Under the pieces are notes generated by a model that searched no databases, had not been told where the DNA came from, and worked only from the letters and a program-made list of their open reading frames with translations. From contig CAYTIE010000011.1 of assembly GCA_964437815.1 (NCBI GenBank), forward strand, positions 1 through 41,325: a DNA stretch of 41,325 nt, given 5' to 3'. This document shows positions 17,014 to 26,105 of the stretch, one piece after another (position 1 is the first letter of the stretch; each line of letters opens with the position of its first letter). A program made the translations under genes and the position numbers. This stretch comes from Marisimplicoccus sp964437815 (GTDB lineage Bacteria; Bacteroidota; Bacteroidia; Flavobacteriales; Flavobacteriaceae).

Positions 17014-17719
17014 TAAAAATATTTGTTGATTTAGGGCTTTTGAACATTTGTAAATGTAAAGAATAATAATCAATCATTAAACCTAATATTTTCATTCTTA
17101 ATAAATTATCAATTTTTATACTATTTAAATCCTCAAAAGTCGTGCCTAACAATTCTTTAAATTTTTTTAACTCAAGATCTTCAATATAATTTCCAATAGG
17201 TTTAACGTCTACTGATATTCCTAAGTTTAGGTCAAAAAATCTATGAGAATTTTCTTTAATATTTGGATAGAATCCCATAAACTTTGTTAAATCAACTAAT
17301 ATTTTTAAATGAAAATTTACCTGTTTAGTTGATTTGTCAAACCATATTAGAGCATACTCGAGATATTCAAATAGTTTTTTATTTGATCCTGGACTTTCTT
17401 TTAAAACAGAATTTAATAATTCACTGATAAAAATAATAACAGAGCTTTTAAATATATCTGTGTGAACAGATGTGAAAATCTTCGCAGGTTTGGCATCTGC
17501 TATGTATCCAATATCTTTGTTTTTCTTTACCGAATAGTTTATGTCTATAATGGATAATGGTAAAAAATAAGATTTGCTAAATTTTGTGTTTTTTGAATTT
17601 AAAACACCCTTAACTATAAATGATTTAACTCCAATATCATAAAGAAAACAATTAACAATTAGGCTGGTTTCTCCATATTTAATTGAATGAAGAACAATAG
17701 CTTTAGATTGATTAGACAT
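16997..17719 (-). CDS. recO: DNA repair protein RecO
   Basis: RecO works with RecF and RecR to load RecA on SSB-coated DNA. The 240-residue protein begins with the family's OB-fold pattern (KAIVLHSIKYGETSLIVNCFLYDIGVKSFIVKGV, residues 6-39) and continues with a helical C-terminal domain (LLNSVLKESPGSNKKLFEYLEYALIWFD...). No CxxC zinc-binding pairs are visible in the C-terminal half, unlike some RecO proteins. It starts 6 bases after the gdhA stop and overlaps the next receptor gene by 17 bases, suggesting one transcript. Confidence 0.92.
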   Translation of the reverse strand: MSNQSKAIVLHSIKYGETSLIVNCFLYDIGVKSFIVKGVLNSKNTKFSKSYFLPLSIIDINYSVKKNKDIGYIADAKPAKIFTSVHTDIFKSSVIIFISELLNSVLKESPGSNKKLFEYLEYALIWFDKSTKQVNFHLKILVDLTKFMGFYPNIKENSHRFFDLNLGISVDVKPIGNYIEDLELKKFKELLGTTFEDLNSIKIDNLLRMKILGLMIDYYSLHLQMFKSPKSTNIFNEVFK

Positions 17720-17725
17720 AAAGAG

Positions 17726-19066
17726 TTATACAACACCCTGAGCAAGCATAGCGTCAGCAACTTTAACAAAACCTGCAATATTTGCTCCTTTAAGATAATC
17801 TATATGGTTTTTGTCTTTTCCATACTCTAAACATGAAGTATGAATATCAGACATAATCTCTTTTAATTTTCCGTCAACATAATCTCTAGACCACGTGTAT
17901 CTTAATGAGTTTTGTGCCATTTCTAGTCCTGAGACGGCAACACCTCCTGCGTTAGAAGCTTTGCCAGGAGCATATAGCACTTTATGGTGTTTAAAAACTT
18001 TTATAGCATTAGGTGTACAAGGCATATTAGCTCCTTCGCCAATTGTATTTAAACCATTTTTTACTAGAGTTTTTGCATCAGATTCACCTAATTCATTTTG
18101 AGTTGCACAAGGAATTGCAATATCACAGGGAATTGACCACGGATTTTTTTTGGAATAGAATTTTGCCTTAGGATATTTTTTGACATACATCGATATCCTG
18201 CCTCGCTGGACATTTTTCAACTCCATTATATACTTTAGCTTATCATGATTAATACCGGATGGGTCATGAATAAATCCAGAGGAATCAGATAAAGTTATTA
18301 CCTTAGCACCCATATCAATACATTTTTCCGTTGCAAATTGGGCAACATTCCCAGATCCAGAAATAACAACCTTCTTGCCTTTAATACTTTTTTTCTTGTT
18401 CTTTAACATTTCTTGAATGAAATACACCACACCATAACCAGTTGCCTCTGGTCTAATTAGAGATCCTCCCCAAGAAATACCTTTACCTGTTAGCACTCCT
18501 GAAAATTCGTTCTTTAATCTTTTGTATTGTCCAAATAAATATCCAATTTCTCTTCCGCCAACACCAATATCACCTGCTGGAATATCTTTATTTGGGCCAA
18601 TATGACGGAAAAGTTCTGTCATAAAACTTTGACAAAATCTCATTACTTCTGTGTCTGATTTGCCTTTAGGGTCAAAATCTGAACCTCCTTTTCCTCCTCC
18701 CATTGGAAGAGTAGTCAGAGCATTTTTAAAGACTTGTTCAAAAGCTAAAAATTTTAATACACTTAAATTAACAGAAGGGTGGAATCTTAGCCCTCCTTTA
18801 TAGGGGCCAATAGCTGAATTCATTTCAATTCTATAACCTCTATTAACTTGGATTTCTTCATTGTCGTCTATCCATGCAACTCTAAAGGAAACTACACGTT
18901 CTGGTTCTACCATTCTTAGAAGAATGTTTTGACCGTAGTATATGTCTTTGGAAATAATATAAGGTATGACGGTTTCAGCAACTTCAGTTACAGCCTGCAT
19001 AAATTCAGGCTCATTTTGGTTTTTTGCACTTACTTGTGATAAAAATTTTTTTATTATTTTATCCAT
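17726..19066 (-). CDS. gdhA: NADP-type glutamate dehydrogenase
   Basis: It catalyses reversible reductive amination of 2-oxoglutarate to glutamate, the low-affinity route of ammonium assimilation. From the ATG at 19066 (MDKIIKKFLSQVSA...) the product has 446 residues, the usual hexameric GDH length. The longer frame to 19117 adds a hydrophobic tail overlapping the upstream gene and is rejected. Motifs visible are KGGLRFHPSVNLSVLKFLAFEQ with the substrate Lys, LPMGGGKGGSDFDPKGKS, and the Rossmann loop KVVISGSGNVAQFA near residue 235. The Ser rather than acid pattern after the dinucleotide loop fits NADP preference but is not decisive. The start lies one base after the flippase-like gene's stop, indicating co-transcription. 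Confidence 0.95.
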   Translation of the reverse strand: MDKIIKKFLSQVSAKNQNEPEFMQAVTEVAETVIPYIISKDIYYGQNILLRMVEPERVVSFRVAWIDDNEEIQVNRGYRIEMNSAIGPYKGGLRFHPSVNLSVLKFLAFEQVFKNALTTLPMGGGKGGSDFDPKGKSDTEVMRFCQSFMTELFRHIGPNKDIPAGDIGVGGREIGYLFGQYKRLKNEFSGVLTGKGISWGGSLIRPEATGYGVVYFIQEMLKNKKKSIKGKKVVISGSGNVAQFATEKCIDMGAKVITLSDSSGFIHDPSGINHDKLKYIMELKNVQRGRISMYVKKYPKAKFYSKKNPWSIPCDIAIPCATQNELGESDAKTLVKNGLNTIGEGANMPCTPNAIKVFKHHKVLYAPGKASNAGGVAVSGLEMAQNSLRYTWSRDYVDGKLKEIMSDIHTSCLEYGKDKNHIDYLKGANIAGFVKVADAMLAQGVV

Positions 19067-19067
19067 T

Positions 19068-20018
19068 TCAATCACTTGAGTTAAACAAAGGTAGCACAAA
19101 AAAAGATAGACCTCCAAAAATTAGAGTAATAATAGCTTGACAAGACCAAGCGAGCCATCCATATGCTAGCCCAATCTCAGTGTTAATGTTAAATTCTAAT
19201 AAAAACAGTGAAATTGCTAAAGGATATACCCCCAGGCCATGATTTGATAATGATATGCTAAAAACGCTAACTACAAATGTTGGAAAAATTAAGTTTGCTG
19301 GAATAATTGCAAATTCTGAAATAGAGAACTTAATCATATAAAAAGCAGTGAAATAGCCTGCCCAAATTGTTAATGTTGCAAGTATAAATAAAGGTAAATC
19401 TTTCTTTAATTTAATTATGGATAACAGCCCTTCAATAATAGAGAGAAAAAACTTTTTAAAAGATTTAATCTTTGTAAAAAATATTGATAACAATATTATT
19501 ACAATGATTACTGATCCAATGATATATGAAATATTATCTTCTATAAAAAACAAAAACTCATCATCAAAAAAAGATTCAACAATTATTTCATACTGAAGAA
19601 TCCAAACTAAGACTAGAATTATAAATGAAATCATCATGTCAATAACTCTTTCTGCTGCAATTGTACCAAATGTTTTTCCTAAAGGAATATTATTATAACC
19701 ACTTAAAACGGTTGCTCTCAGGATCTCCCCAGATCTTGTAATTATTAAATTTGAGCTATAACACATGAAAACACTGGCAATACTTATTAATGAGTTGGAT
19801 GAATGTCCTACAGCCTTAGCAAGAAATCGCCAACGAAGCCCTCTAATAACATCAGCGAATGCACCGAACATCATAGCTGCAATTACAAATTCAATTTTAG
19901 CAGATTTTATATATGACCAAATTAAAACTCTCTCTTGAGGGGTGGTGATCTTAATTGTCAGATAAATAAAGAAGAAACCTAAGAAAATTGGAGCGATAAT
20001 TTTAATATATTTTTTCAT
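19068..20018 (-). CDS. flippase-like membrane protein (lysylphosphatidylglycerol synthase TM family)
   Basis: This is a 316-residue integral membrane protein with about eight hydrophobic helices. It matches the UPF0104 / AglD-MprF N-terminal transmembrane family: SNLIITRSGEILRATVLSGYNNIPLGKTFGTIAAERVIDMM (near residues 90-130) is the characteristic block, and the late FPTFVVSVFSISLSNHGLGVYPLAISLFLLEF segment is also typical. Members without the soluble aminoacyl-transferase domain are thought to move lipids or lipid-linked intermediates across the membrane; the substrate here is unknown. It reads directly into gdhA. The divergent neighbour is the glycogen-synthase-like gene. Confidence 0.85.
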   Translation of the reverse strand: MKKYIKIIAPIFLGFFFIYLTIKITTPQERVLIWSYIKSAKIEFVIAAMMFGAFADVIRGLRWRFLAKAVGHSSNSLISIASVFMCYSSNLIITRSGEILRATVLSGYNNIPLGKTFGTIAAERVIDMMISFIILVLVWILQYEIIVESFFDDEFLFFIEDNISYIIGSVIIVIILLSIFFTKIKSFKKFFLSIIEGLLSIIKLKKDLPLFILATLTIWAGYFTAFYMIKFSISEFAIIPANLIFPTFVVSVFSISLSNHGLGVYPLAISLFLLEFNINTEIGLAYGWLAWSCQAIITLIFGGLSFFVLPLFNSSD

Positions 20019-20172
20019 ATTAATTTTATTCTAACATAACATTGCCTGTTAATCTTTCCTGTCTATTTCTAAGTTCATAATTGATATTATTATACGAGTT
20101 GAATGTCTCCAATTCAAAATTTTTGTAGAACGGTTAAAGATAATGTTTTTAAATACTTACTCATAATTTTTG

Positions 20173-20180
20173 TAATTTTG
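20173..20180 (+). promoter_or_regulatory. candidate -7 box for the glycogen-synthase-like gene
   Basis: TAATTTTG is a full match to the Bacteroidota -7 consensus TAnnTTTG, 25 bases upstream of the proposed TTG start. A clear TTTG -33 element at the proper spacing is not evident; only a T-rich GTTTTTA lies about 22 bases upstream. The rest of the 20019-20205 spacer holds no other feature I can support. Confidence 0.5.
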
Positions 20181-20205
20181 CTGGACTATAATCAAAAAAA
20201 ATATT

Positions 20206-21015
20206 TTGAAAGCATTAAAAGACAAAAGGGTTCTTGTTGTTTCTTCTGAAGTAGTCCCTTATATGCCTCAAAGTGAGAAAGCTATTAATTCATTCCAGTC
20301 TTCTAAAAAAATAAATGATAATGGAGGATTAACAAGAATATTTATGCCTAAATATGGATTAATTAATGAAAGAAGGCATCAGCTTCATGAGGTTATTCGA
20401 CTATCTGGAATGAATCTGGTTATTAATGATTTATACATGCCTTTAATTATTAAGGTTGCTTCTATTCCAAAAGAGAGAATGCAAGTCTATTTTATAGACA
20501 ACGAGGACTATTTTAAAAAGAAAGAACTTTTTTATGATAAAAAGAAGAAACTCTATAAAGACAATGACTTAAGAATGATTTTTTTTGCAAAAGGTGTTAT
20601 AGAAACGGTTAAAAAGCTTAACTGGTCACCTGATATAATATATCTTCATGGTGTCTTTACTTCATTGTTTCCTCTATATTTAAAAGAGCTATATTTTGAT
20701 GACCCAATGTTTTTGAATACCAAAATTATATCTTCGATTTATAAAAAATCTTTTTCGGGGAAACTGTCTCAAACAATGTCTAAAAAAGTTCAATTTGATG
20801 AAATAGATAAGGGGCTTGACAAACTATCATCGCCCACATATGATGCTTTAATTGAACTTATGATAGATTTTTCTGATGGAATAGTCTTGTCTTCTGAAGA
20901 AATAGATAAATCAACAGAAAAAATCATTAAGTCTTCTTCAAAACCAGTCTTAAGCTATAAGAATTCATTAGATGATAAATTATTTATGAAATTTTTTGCA
21001 AAACATTTAAATTAA
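20206..21015 (+). CDS. glycogen/starch synthase catalytic-domain-like protein (GT5 N-domain only)
   Basis: This 269-residue protein corresponds to only the N-terminal Rossmann domain of GT5 glycogen synthases (VLVVSSEVVPYMP..., NDNGGLTRIFMPKYGLINERRHQLHEVIRLSGMNLVIND, KLNWSPDIIYLHGVFTSLFPLYL). The ADP-glucose-binding C-domain is absent, so it is unlikely to make glycogen by itself. This short form is widespread in Bacteroidota next to a DUF4270 gene, as here (3 bases downstream). The start is taken as TTG at 20206, because the frame has no ATG before the conserved VLVVSSEVVPY strand; ATT at 20203 is a less likely alternative. The function of the short form is unknown to me. Confidence 0.82.
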   Translation: MKALKDKRVLVVSSEVVPYMPQSEKAINSFQSSKKINDNGGLTRIFMPKYGLINERRHQLHEVIRLSGMNLVINDLYMPLIIKVASIPKERMQVYFIDNEDYFKKKELFYDKKKKLYKDNDLRMIFFAKGVIETVKKLNWSPDIIYLHGVFTSLFPLYLKELYFDDPMFLNTKIISSIYKKSFSGKLSQTMSKKVQFDEIDKGLDKLSSPTYDALIELMIDFSDGIVLSSEEIDKSTEKIIKSSSKPVLSYKNSLDDKLFMKFFAKHLN

Positions 21016-21018
21016 ATA

Positions 21019-22739
21019 ATGAATTTACAGCACTATCAGCCCATTTTATATTTTTTCTTATTTTCTGTTTTAGTAGCATCATGTAATAAGGAATACTATA
21101 CTGTTGGTGCCGAACTGTATAACCCTGAGTTTGAAGATTTGAACAGTGTTATTTTTCCAGTCTACTCATATCAAGAGTCTATGTCAAAGGTGCAGACTAA
21201 CAATTTACCAAACGCTCATCTTGGAAAATACAATGATGCATTTTATGGCAATATAGAGTCAAGTTTTGTTTCCCAATTGGATGTTTCTTACATAAGTATT
21301 TTTGGCGATTTTTCTCAAGAGCAAGAAATAGCAGGGAGTGATACTGATATAAGGGTGATTAACGAAGAAGAAGTTTTGTCTGCAGTTTATTTAGACATAC
21401 CATTCTTTAACAATAGGAATGATGCTGATACAGATGGTGTAATAGATTTATATGATGTTGATCCTAATGATAGTAGTAGTGATTCAGATTCAGATGGTAT
21501 TTCAGATATTGATGAATTACGTGCAGAACTAAATCCGCTTAGCAATGATAGCGATGGAGATGGAATATTAGACCCTGATGACGATGATAATTCTGGGTAT
21601 GATAGTCGACAAAAGGTATATGAAATAGACTCTATATATGGAAATAGAAAGGCTAGTTTTGATCTTAAGGTTTATGAGTTAACTTACTATTTGAACAGCT
21701 TTGATATTGAGAACAATTTTGAGACATATGCTATGTATTTTTCAGATCAAGACTTTTATGCTGATGGTTTTTCAGGCCACGTCTTACATGATGAAAATAT
21801 TAGTCTAAATTTTGAGGAAGTGCCTATGCTTTATTATCAAGATGATCCTGAAACTGCTGTAATTGAAACAGATCAAGTAGAGTATTATGAATCTCCTCGC
21901 ATAAGGGTTCCTCTTAATTTAGAGTTTTTTCAAAGACGGGTAATGAATTTTGAAGGTTTAGATCAGCTTAAAAATGGAGACAATTTTAATCATCACCTCA
22001 GGGGGCTAATTGTAAATGCTGAGAATTTTTCAGATGACCTTTATATGTTACTAGACTTATTAAACACACAAATTATTCTTGAGTATAACTATAATTTTTA
22101 TAATAGCCAGGGCACCGAAACACTTGCTGATGACGTAATTGAAAGAAGAAAAAAGAGCAGTGCTATCCCTCTAGGGGGTGTGTCTGTCAATCATTTTAGT
22201 TACCAAGATTCTAATCAAGAGGTCCAAAGGGTTATTGCTAACTCTTCAGAAGGATTGCCTTCAAATAAGATTTTTCTTCAAGGCTCTAGGCTAGCTTCTA
22301 AAATTAAATTGTTTACTAAAAACGAATTTGATCTTGATAATGTAATCTCTAATCTTGCTTCACAAGATATAATTATTAATGAAGCTAATCTTATTTTTAA
22401 TATTGATCAGTCTGCCCATGATTATACTCATGATCTTTTGCCTAATAGAATTTACTTATACTCTTATGATACTGGACAAACGATAGAAGATTATAATAAA
22501 GATTTTTCAATTGACTATACTGCTGGTAGTGTTAATACTAACAAATATATTTTTGGAGGTTTACTGGAATATGATTCAAACAATATGCCTGCTAGGTATA
22601 AGTTCAACATAACTAATCATGTCAATAATATTATAAATAAAGATTCATTAAACATTGATTTAGGTCTTGTGGTTAATTCTGATATAGAAGACATTACATT
22701 GAGACGTGCATTTAGTAATCCTCAAAATACTAAAAGGCT
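21019..22739 (+). CDS. DUF4270 lipoprotein with Asp-rich calcium-binding-type repeat, 3' end in gap
   Basis: This is an envelope lipoprotein (lipobox VASC, Cys22) of the Bacteroidota-specific DUF4270 family. At least 573 residues are visible before the 100-N gap; the last readable part (RRAFSNPQNTKR) resembles the family's near-terminal strand, so probably only a few dozen residues are missing. Residues about 135-191 form an Asp-rich insertion (DADTDGVIDLYDVDPND..., SDSDGISDIDEL, NDSDGDGILDPDDDD) like thrombospondin type-3 repeats, which bind calcium. The family's role is not established. It follows the glycogen-synthase-like gene by 3 bases. Whatever lies between it and etfA, possibly another gene, is hidden in the gap. 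Confidence 0.88.
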
Positions 22740-22839
22740 NNNNNNNNNNNNNNNNNNNNNNNNNNNNNNNNNNNNNNNNNNNNNNNNNNNNNNNNNNNNN
22801 NNNNNNNNNNNNNNNNNNNNNNNNNNNNNNNNNNNNNNN
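22740..22839. other. assembly gap (100 N) between the DUF4270 gene and etfA
   Basis: Exactly 100 N of unknown true length. It hides the end of the DUF4270 gene and could hide further genes; in other flavobacteria I recall glmS in this position. Confidence 0.97.
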
Positions 22840-22843
22840 ATTA

Positions 22844-23794
22844 TTATTGTCTGTTTTCTAGTTTTTCAATTAGTTTAGGGACTACTTCAAATGCATCTCC
22901 AACAATTCCATAGTCTGCAGCTTTAAAGAATGGTGCTTCGGGATCATTGTTTATTACAACTTTTACTTTAGAAGCATTAATCCCTGCTAAATGTTGAATT
23001 GCTCCTGAAATTCCAATTGCTATATATAGATTAGATGCAACAGGTTTACCTGTTTGCCCAACATGCTCACTATGAGGTCTCCAGCCTAAATCTGATACTG
23101 GTTTTGAGCAAGCAGTAGCAGCTCCCAACACATCTGCAAGTTTTTCAATAAGATGCCAGTTCTCAGGTCCTTTCAACCCCCTACCTCCTGATACAACGAT
23201 ATCTGCATCAGCAATTGTTACAGTTCCTGTTTGCTTATCAATTTTTTTAATTTTAAGATTGCTGTTTCCAATCTCTATATTTGTCTGTTTGATATCTGGT
23301 TCTGTTGAATTCTCAATAATTCCAAATGAGTTGGATGACACGCTAATTATCTTTATTTCACTTTTTATCTCTGTAGTGGAAAAGGCTTTATTAGTGTAGC
23401 AAGTTCTTTTAATTAAAAAAGGATTTAATTTGCTAGGTAATTCAACTACATTAGACACAAATGCAGACTCAAGTTTTCCTGATAAATATGCACCTAAATA
23501 TTTTGAGTTAGTTGATGAGCTGAGAATAATTATTTTAATTTCCTCATTCTTTACAATTTGATGAATTGCTTCAGCATAACTTTTAGATATAAACTTTTCT
23601 AGAGATTGATTTTGTATATCAATTATTTTATCAGCCCCATGTTTTTTTAATTCATTAAAATCAGTAGAGTTAATTGAAACACATGTAACGTTTTCATCCA
23701 TCTTATTTCCTAATGCTTTGGCATAAGATAAAGCCTCAAGAGCAGACTTTTTAAATTCGTTGTTTTCAGATTCAGTATACACTAATATTGACAT
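22844..23794 (-). CDS. etfA: electron transfer flavoprotein alpha subunit
   Basis: ETF alpha binds FAD and, with ETF beta, carries electrons from acyl-CoA dehydrogenases to the respiratory chain. The 316-residue protein is of family length. Its C-terminal FAD domain is complete: ADIVVSGGRGLKG (near 197), AATACSKPVSDLGWRPHSEHVGQTGKPVASNLYIAIGISGAIQHLAG (near 225-270), and VVINNDPEAPFFKAADYGIVGDAFEVVPKL at the end. It lies 11 bases after etfB in the mvaS-etfB-etfA unit. The acyl-CoA dehydrogenase at 31856 is a plausible electron donor. Confidence 0.96.
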   Translation of the reverse strand: MSILVYTESENNEFKKSALEALSYAKALGNKMDENVTCVSINSTDFNELKKHGADKIIDIQNQSLEKFISKSYAEAIHQIVKNEEIKIIILSSSTNSKYLGAYLSGKLESAFVSNVVELPSKLNPFLIKRTCYTNKAFSTTEIKSEIKIISVSSNSFGIIENSTEPDIKQTNIEIGNSNLKIKKIDKQTGTVTIADADIVVSGGRGLKGPENWHLIEKLADVLGAATACSKPVSDLGWRPHSEHVGQTGKPVASNLYIAIGISGAIQHLAGINASKVKVVINNDPEAPFFKAADYGIVGDAFEVVPKLIEKLENRQ

Positions 23795-23805
23795 TGTACT
23801 ATAAA

Positions 23806-24552
23806 TTAAATTACTTTAGCTTCATTCTCTAAAAGATCAATTAGTTTATCAATCTCATCAGCTTTAACAAGCTTAACCTCTTGTTTATCATCTGGCTTAT
23901 GATAAGTTTTACTTTCACTTTTAGCTTCAAAATTTTGAGCTTCAATAATTTCTAATGGTTTCTGTCTAGCCATCATTATTCCTCTCATATTAGGAATTAT
24001 TAGATCGCTTTCTTCAACTAATCCTTTTTGTGCTCCAAGAACTAATGGTAAATCGCATTCAAGAGTTTCAATTCCCCCATCAATCTCTCTTGATGCTTCA
24101 ACATTACTTCCTTTTATATCTAGGTTTACACAATTTGTAATAAAGTTATAATCTAGTATTCCAGCAATTACTCCTGCTACTATCCCTCCATTATAATCTA
24201 TAGATTCTCTACCACAAATTATTAAATCAAATTTTTCATTTTGACAGAACTGGGCAATTTCTTTTGCAACTGAAAACCCATCTTTTGCATTACAGTCAAT
24301 TCTAATTGCTTTATCAGCACCAATAGCTAAGCATTTTCTTAAAGTGGGTTCAGTACTTTGATTCCCAACTGTTAGCACAGTCACATTTGCATTATGAGAT
24401 TCTTTCATCCATACTGCCTTAGTGAGCCCAAATTCATCATTAGGGTTTATTACAAATTGGACACCATTTGCATCAAACTTTGTGTCATTTTCAACAAAGT
24501 TTATTTTAGAAGTTGTATCTGGGACATTGCTTATGCACACAAGTATATTCAT
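23806..24552 (-). CDS. etfB: electron transfer flavoprotein beta subunit
   Basis: ETF beta is the second subunit of the FAD/AMP-containing electron carrier. The 248-residue protein begins MNILVCISNVPDTTSKINF and shows FVINPNDEFGLTKAVWMKE (near 33-51), the nucleotide-binding ICGRESIDYNGGIVAGVIAGIL (near 112-132), and the conserved LPLVLGAQKGLVEESDLIIPNMRGIMMARQKPLE block with the recognition loop that docks on dehydrogenases. It starts 12 bases after the HMG-CoA synthase stop and is followed by etfA after 11 bases, so the three are almost certainly one transcript. Confidence 0.96.
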   Translation of the reverse strand: MNILVCISNVPDTTSKINFVENDTKFDANGVQFVINPNDEFGLTKAVWMKESHNANVTVLTVGNQSTEPTLRKCLAIGADKAIRIDCNAKDGFSVAKEIAQFCQNEKFDLIICGRESIDYNGGIVAGVIAGILDYNFITNCVNLDIKGSNVEASREIDGGIETLECDLPLVLGAQKGLVEESDLIIPNMRGIMMARQKPLEIIEAQNFEAKSESKTYHKPDDKQEVKLVKADEIDKLIDLLENEAKVI

Positions 24553-24564
24553 GTCGAGCTTATA

Positions 24565-25998
24565 TTATTTGTATTTTCTTAGGCCTGCTGTTAACTCTGA
24601 GGATTCTATTTTATCCAATTTAATTGAATTTAGTGAAGGGTCTAATGGAGATACACTTTCATTATTATGTAATTTCTCATAGGATTTAATATCAATTTTT
24701 ATCCTATCATTAAGATTGTTAAAGAGATCTAACCCTTTTATTTTTTCTTCCCATTGACTTTCTAGAGTACCCTCAAAAATTTTTGCTTTTGAACCACTTC
24801 CATAACTTAGAAATCCAATCTTAGCATTTTTTATATCCTTCCCTTTTTCTAATGCTGAAGATAATAGGCTAATTAATGACATAAAAATTGACCCTGTGTA
24901 GATATTTCCAATTTCAGCTGAAGCTAATTCGCCAGGGATTAATTTTTCTTTTACAAACTCATTAAACATGTTTGATTTGCTAACACTTTTTAACCATTCT
25001 TTTTTATTGCTTTCTTCAGGCCCAACCTCATTATATAAATGATCAATTTCTCCATTTTCTTCAATCCATTGAATCCATTTCTCCAAAATCATTTTTCTTC
25101 CATGGTATGCATAAGGGAGATGAAAAATTAAAAAATTCCAATCAGTAAGAAAATTTATTTCTTTTTGATTTTTGAAATGGTCTAATGCCTCATATATTCT
25201 TTCTTGGTATGACTCATTAGAAAATTGTCCTTCATATACAGGCTCTTCTTTATAGACTTCTATTTGTTTATTTGATGAATTCCAAAATTTTGACGCATTA
25301 TTTGCAAGTATCTTTAGAACTTCTTCATCCGAAGGGCTCGATCCCATTAATAATGCAGCTTCTTTAAATACATCTTTTTTATTGAAAATTCTTCTTGGCT
25401 TAAAGAAATCTCCAATACCCTTTGATGCAACTCCCCAGGTATTTGAAATAGAAACAATTTTTGGATTTTCAGTGATTAACAATGATAATGCTCCTGCTCC
25501 TTGAGTATATTCTCCAGTTGAACCAAGTTGATATTTTGCTATGTCAGTTGCAATTACAATAGCTTTTCTTTGCTCACCTCCTTTCACCCAATCTATACAG
25601 TTTTCAAGAGCATCAACACCACCTATACAGGCAAAAGTTAGATCAACAATATCACAATTTTTAAAACATCTATTTCCAAAGTTATCACTAAGTAATTCCT
25701 CAACAATTTCTATTACATATGATGAAATTGGCTTTGATGAATCTAGACCCGTTTCAGTTCCTAAATATATTCTTCCAATTTCAGTTGGATTTATTTTGTT
25801 TGTTGTGATTAATTTAAGAAGTGAATTTGCAGCTAGTGAAGCAGTATCTTCATTGCTATCAGGAATTGACATTTTCTTCATTCCCAAACCTTTAGATAGT
25901 TTCTCAAAGGGAATATCTCTTGCTAGAGACAGATCCTGCATATCTACAAAGATATTTGGGATATAATAATCAATTGCATCAATTCCTACACTTTTCAT
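24565..25998 (-). CDS. mvaS: hydroxymethylglutaryl-CoA synthase
   Basis: It condenses acetyl-CoA with acetoacetyl-CoA to HMG-CoA, the first committed step of the mevalonate route and also a step of ketone-body and leucine metabolism. The 477-residue protein has the thiolase-like synthase fold with likely catalytic residues Glu82 (LGTETGLDSSKP), Cys124 (DLTFACIGGVDAL) and His293 (LIFHLPYAYHG). The early GLGMKKMSIPDSNEDTASLAANSLLKL block is typical of the family. It is longer than the roughly 390-residue Gram-positive enzymes and resembles the flavobacterial type. It leads the etfBA genes and has a well-formed promoter. HMG-CoA reductase is not in the window, so the pathway direction is open. 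Confidence 0.9.
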   Translation of the reverse strand: MKSVGIDAIDYYIPNIFVDMQDLSLARDIPFEKLSKGLGMKKMSIPDSNEDTASLAANSLLKLITTNKINPTEIGRIYLGTETGLDSSKPISSYVIEIVEELLSDNFGNRCFKNCDIVDLTFACIGGVDALENCIDWVKGGEQRKAIVIATDIAKYQLGSTGEYTQGAGALSLLITENPKIVSISNTWGVASKGIGDFFKPRRIFNKKDVFKEAALLMGSSPSDEEVLKILANNASKFWNSSNKQIEVYKEEPVYEGQFSNESYQERIYEALDHFKNQKEINFLTDWNFLIFHLPYAYHGRKMILEKWIQWIEENGEIDHLYNEVGPEESNKKEWLKSVSKSNMFNEFVKEKLIPGELASAEIGNIYTGSIFMSLISLLSSALEKGKDIKNAKIGFLSYGSGSKAKIFEGTLESQWEEKIKGLDLFNNLNDRIKIDIKSYEKLHNNESVSPLDPSLNSIKLDKIESSELTAGLRKYK

Positions 25999-26026
25999 TC
26001 TAAATTGTTCACAGAATTAGGGAAAT

Positions 26027-26056
26027 CAAATATACTTACATTATTATGTTTACAAA
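26027..26056 (-). promoter_or_regulatory. Bacteroidota-type promoter of mvaS-etfBA
   Basis: On the minus strand a TTTG (-33, plus coordinates 26053-26056) is followed after 18 bases by TATATTTG (-7, 26027-26034), a full match to the consensus. The -7 box ends 28 bases before the mvaS ATG. It lies between the start of mvaS and the terminator of the upstream receptor gene, just where a promoter is needed. Confidence 0.75.
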
Positions 26057-26057
26057 A

Positions 26058-26087
26058 AAAAAGAGCAACCAAAAAGTTGCTCTTTTT
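26058..26087 (-). terminator. intrinsic terminator of the third TonB receptor gene
   Basis: A 12-bp perfect stem (AAAAAGAGCAAC / GTTGCTCTTTTT) with a 6-base A-rich loop lies 18 bases past the receptor stop. On the minus strand it ends in a long T run, a strong intrinsic terminator. It insulates the receptor from mvaS. Confidence 0.9.
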
Positions 26088-26105
26088 ATTATAATAATTT
26101 CAACA

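Noticed and set aside
20206..21015. Active glycogen synthase
   Set aside because: Only the N-terminal half of GT5 is encoded and no frameshifted C-terminal half follows; the DUF4270 gene starts 3 bases later.
22740..22878. Apparent continuation of the DUF4270 frame beyond the N run
   Set aside because: The residues after the gap are antisense to the end of etfA; the gap is not real sequence.
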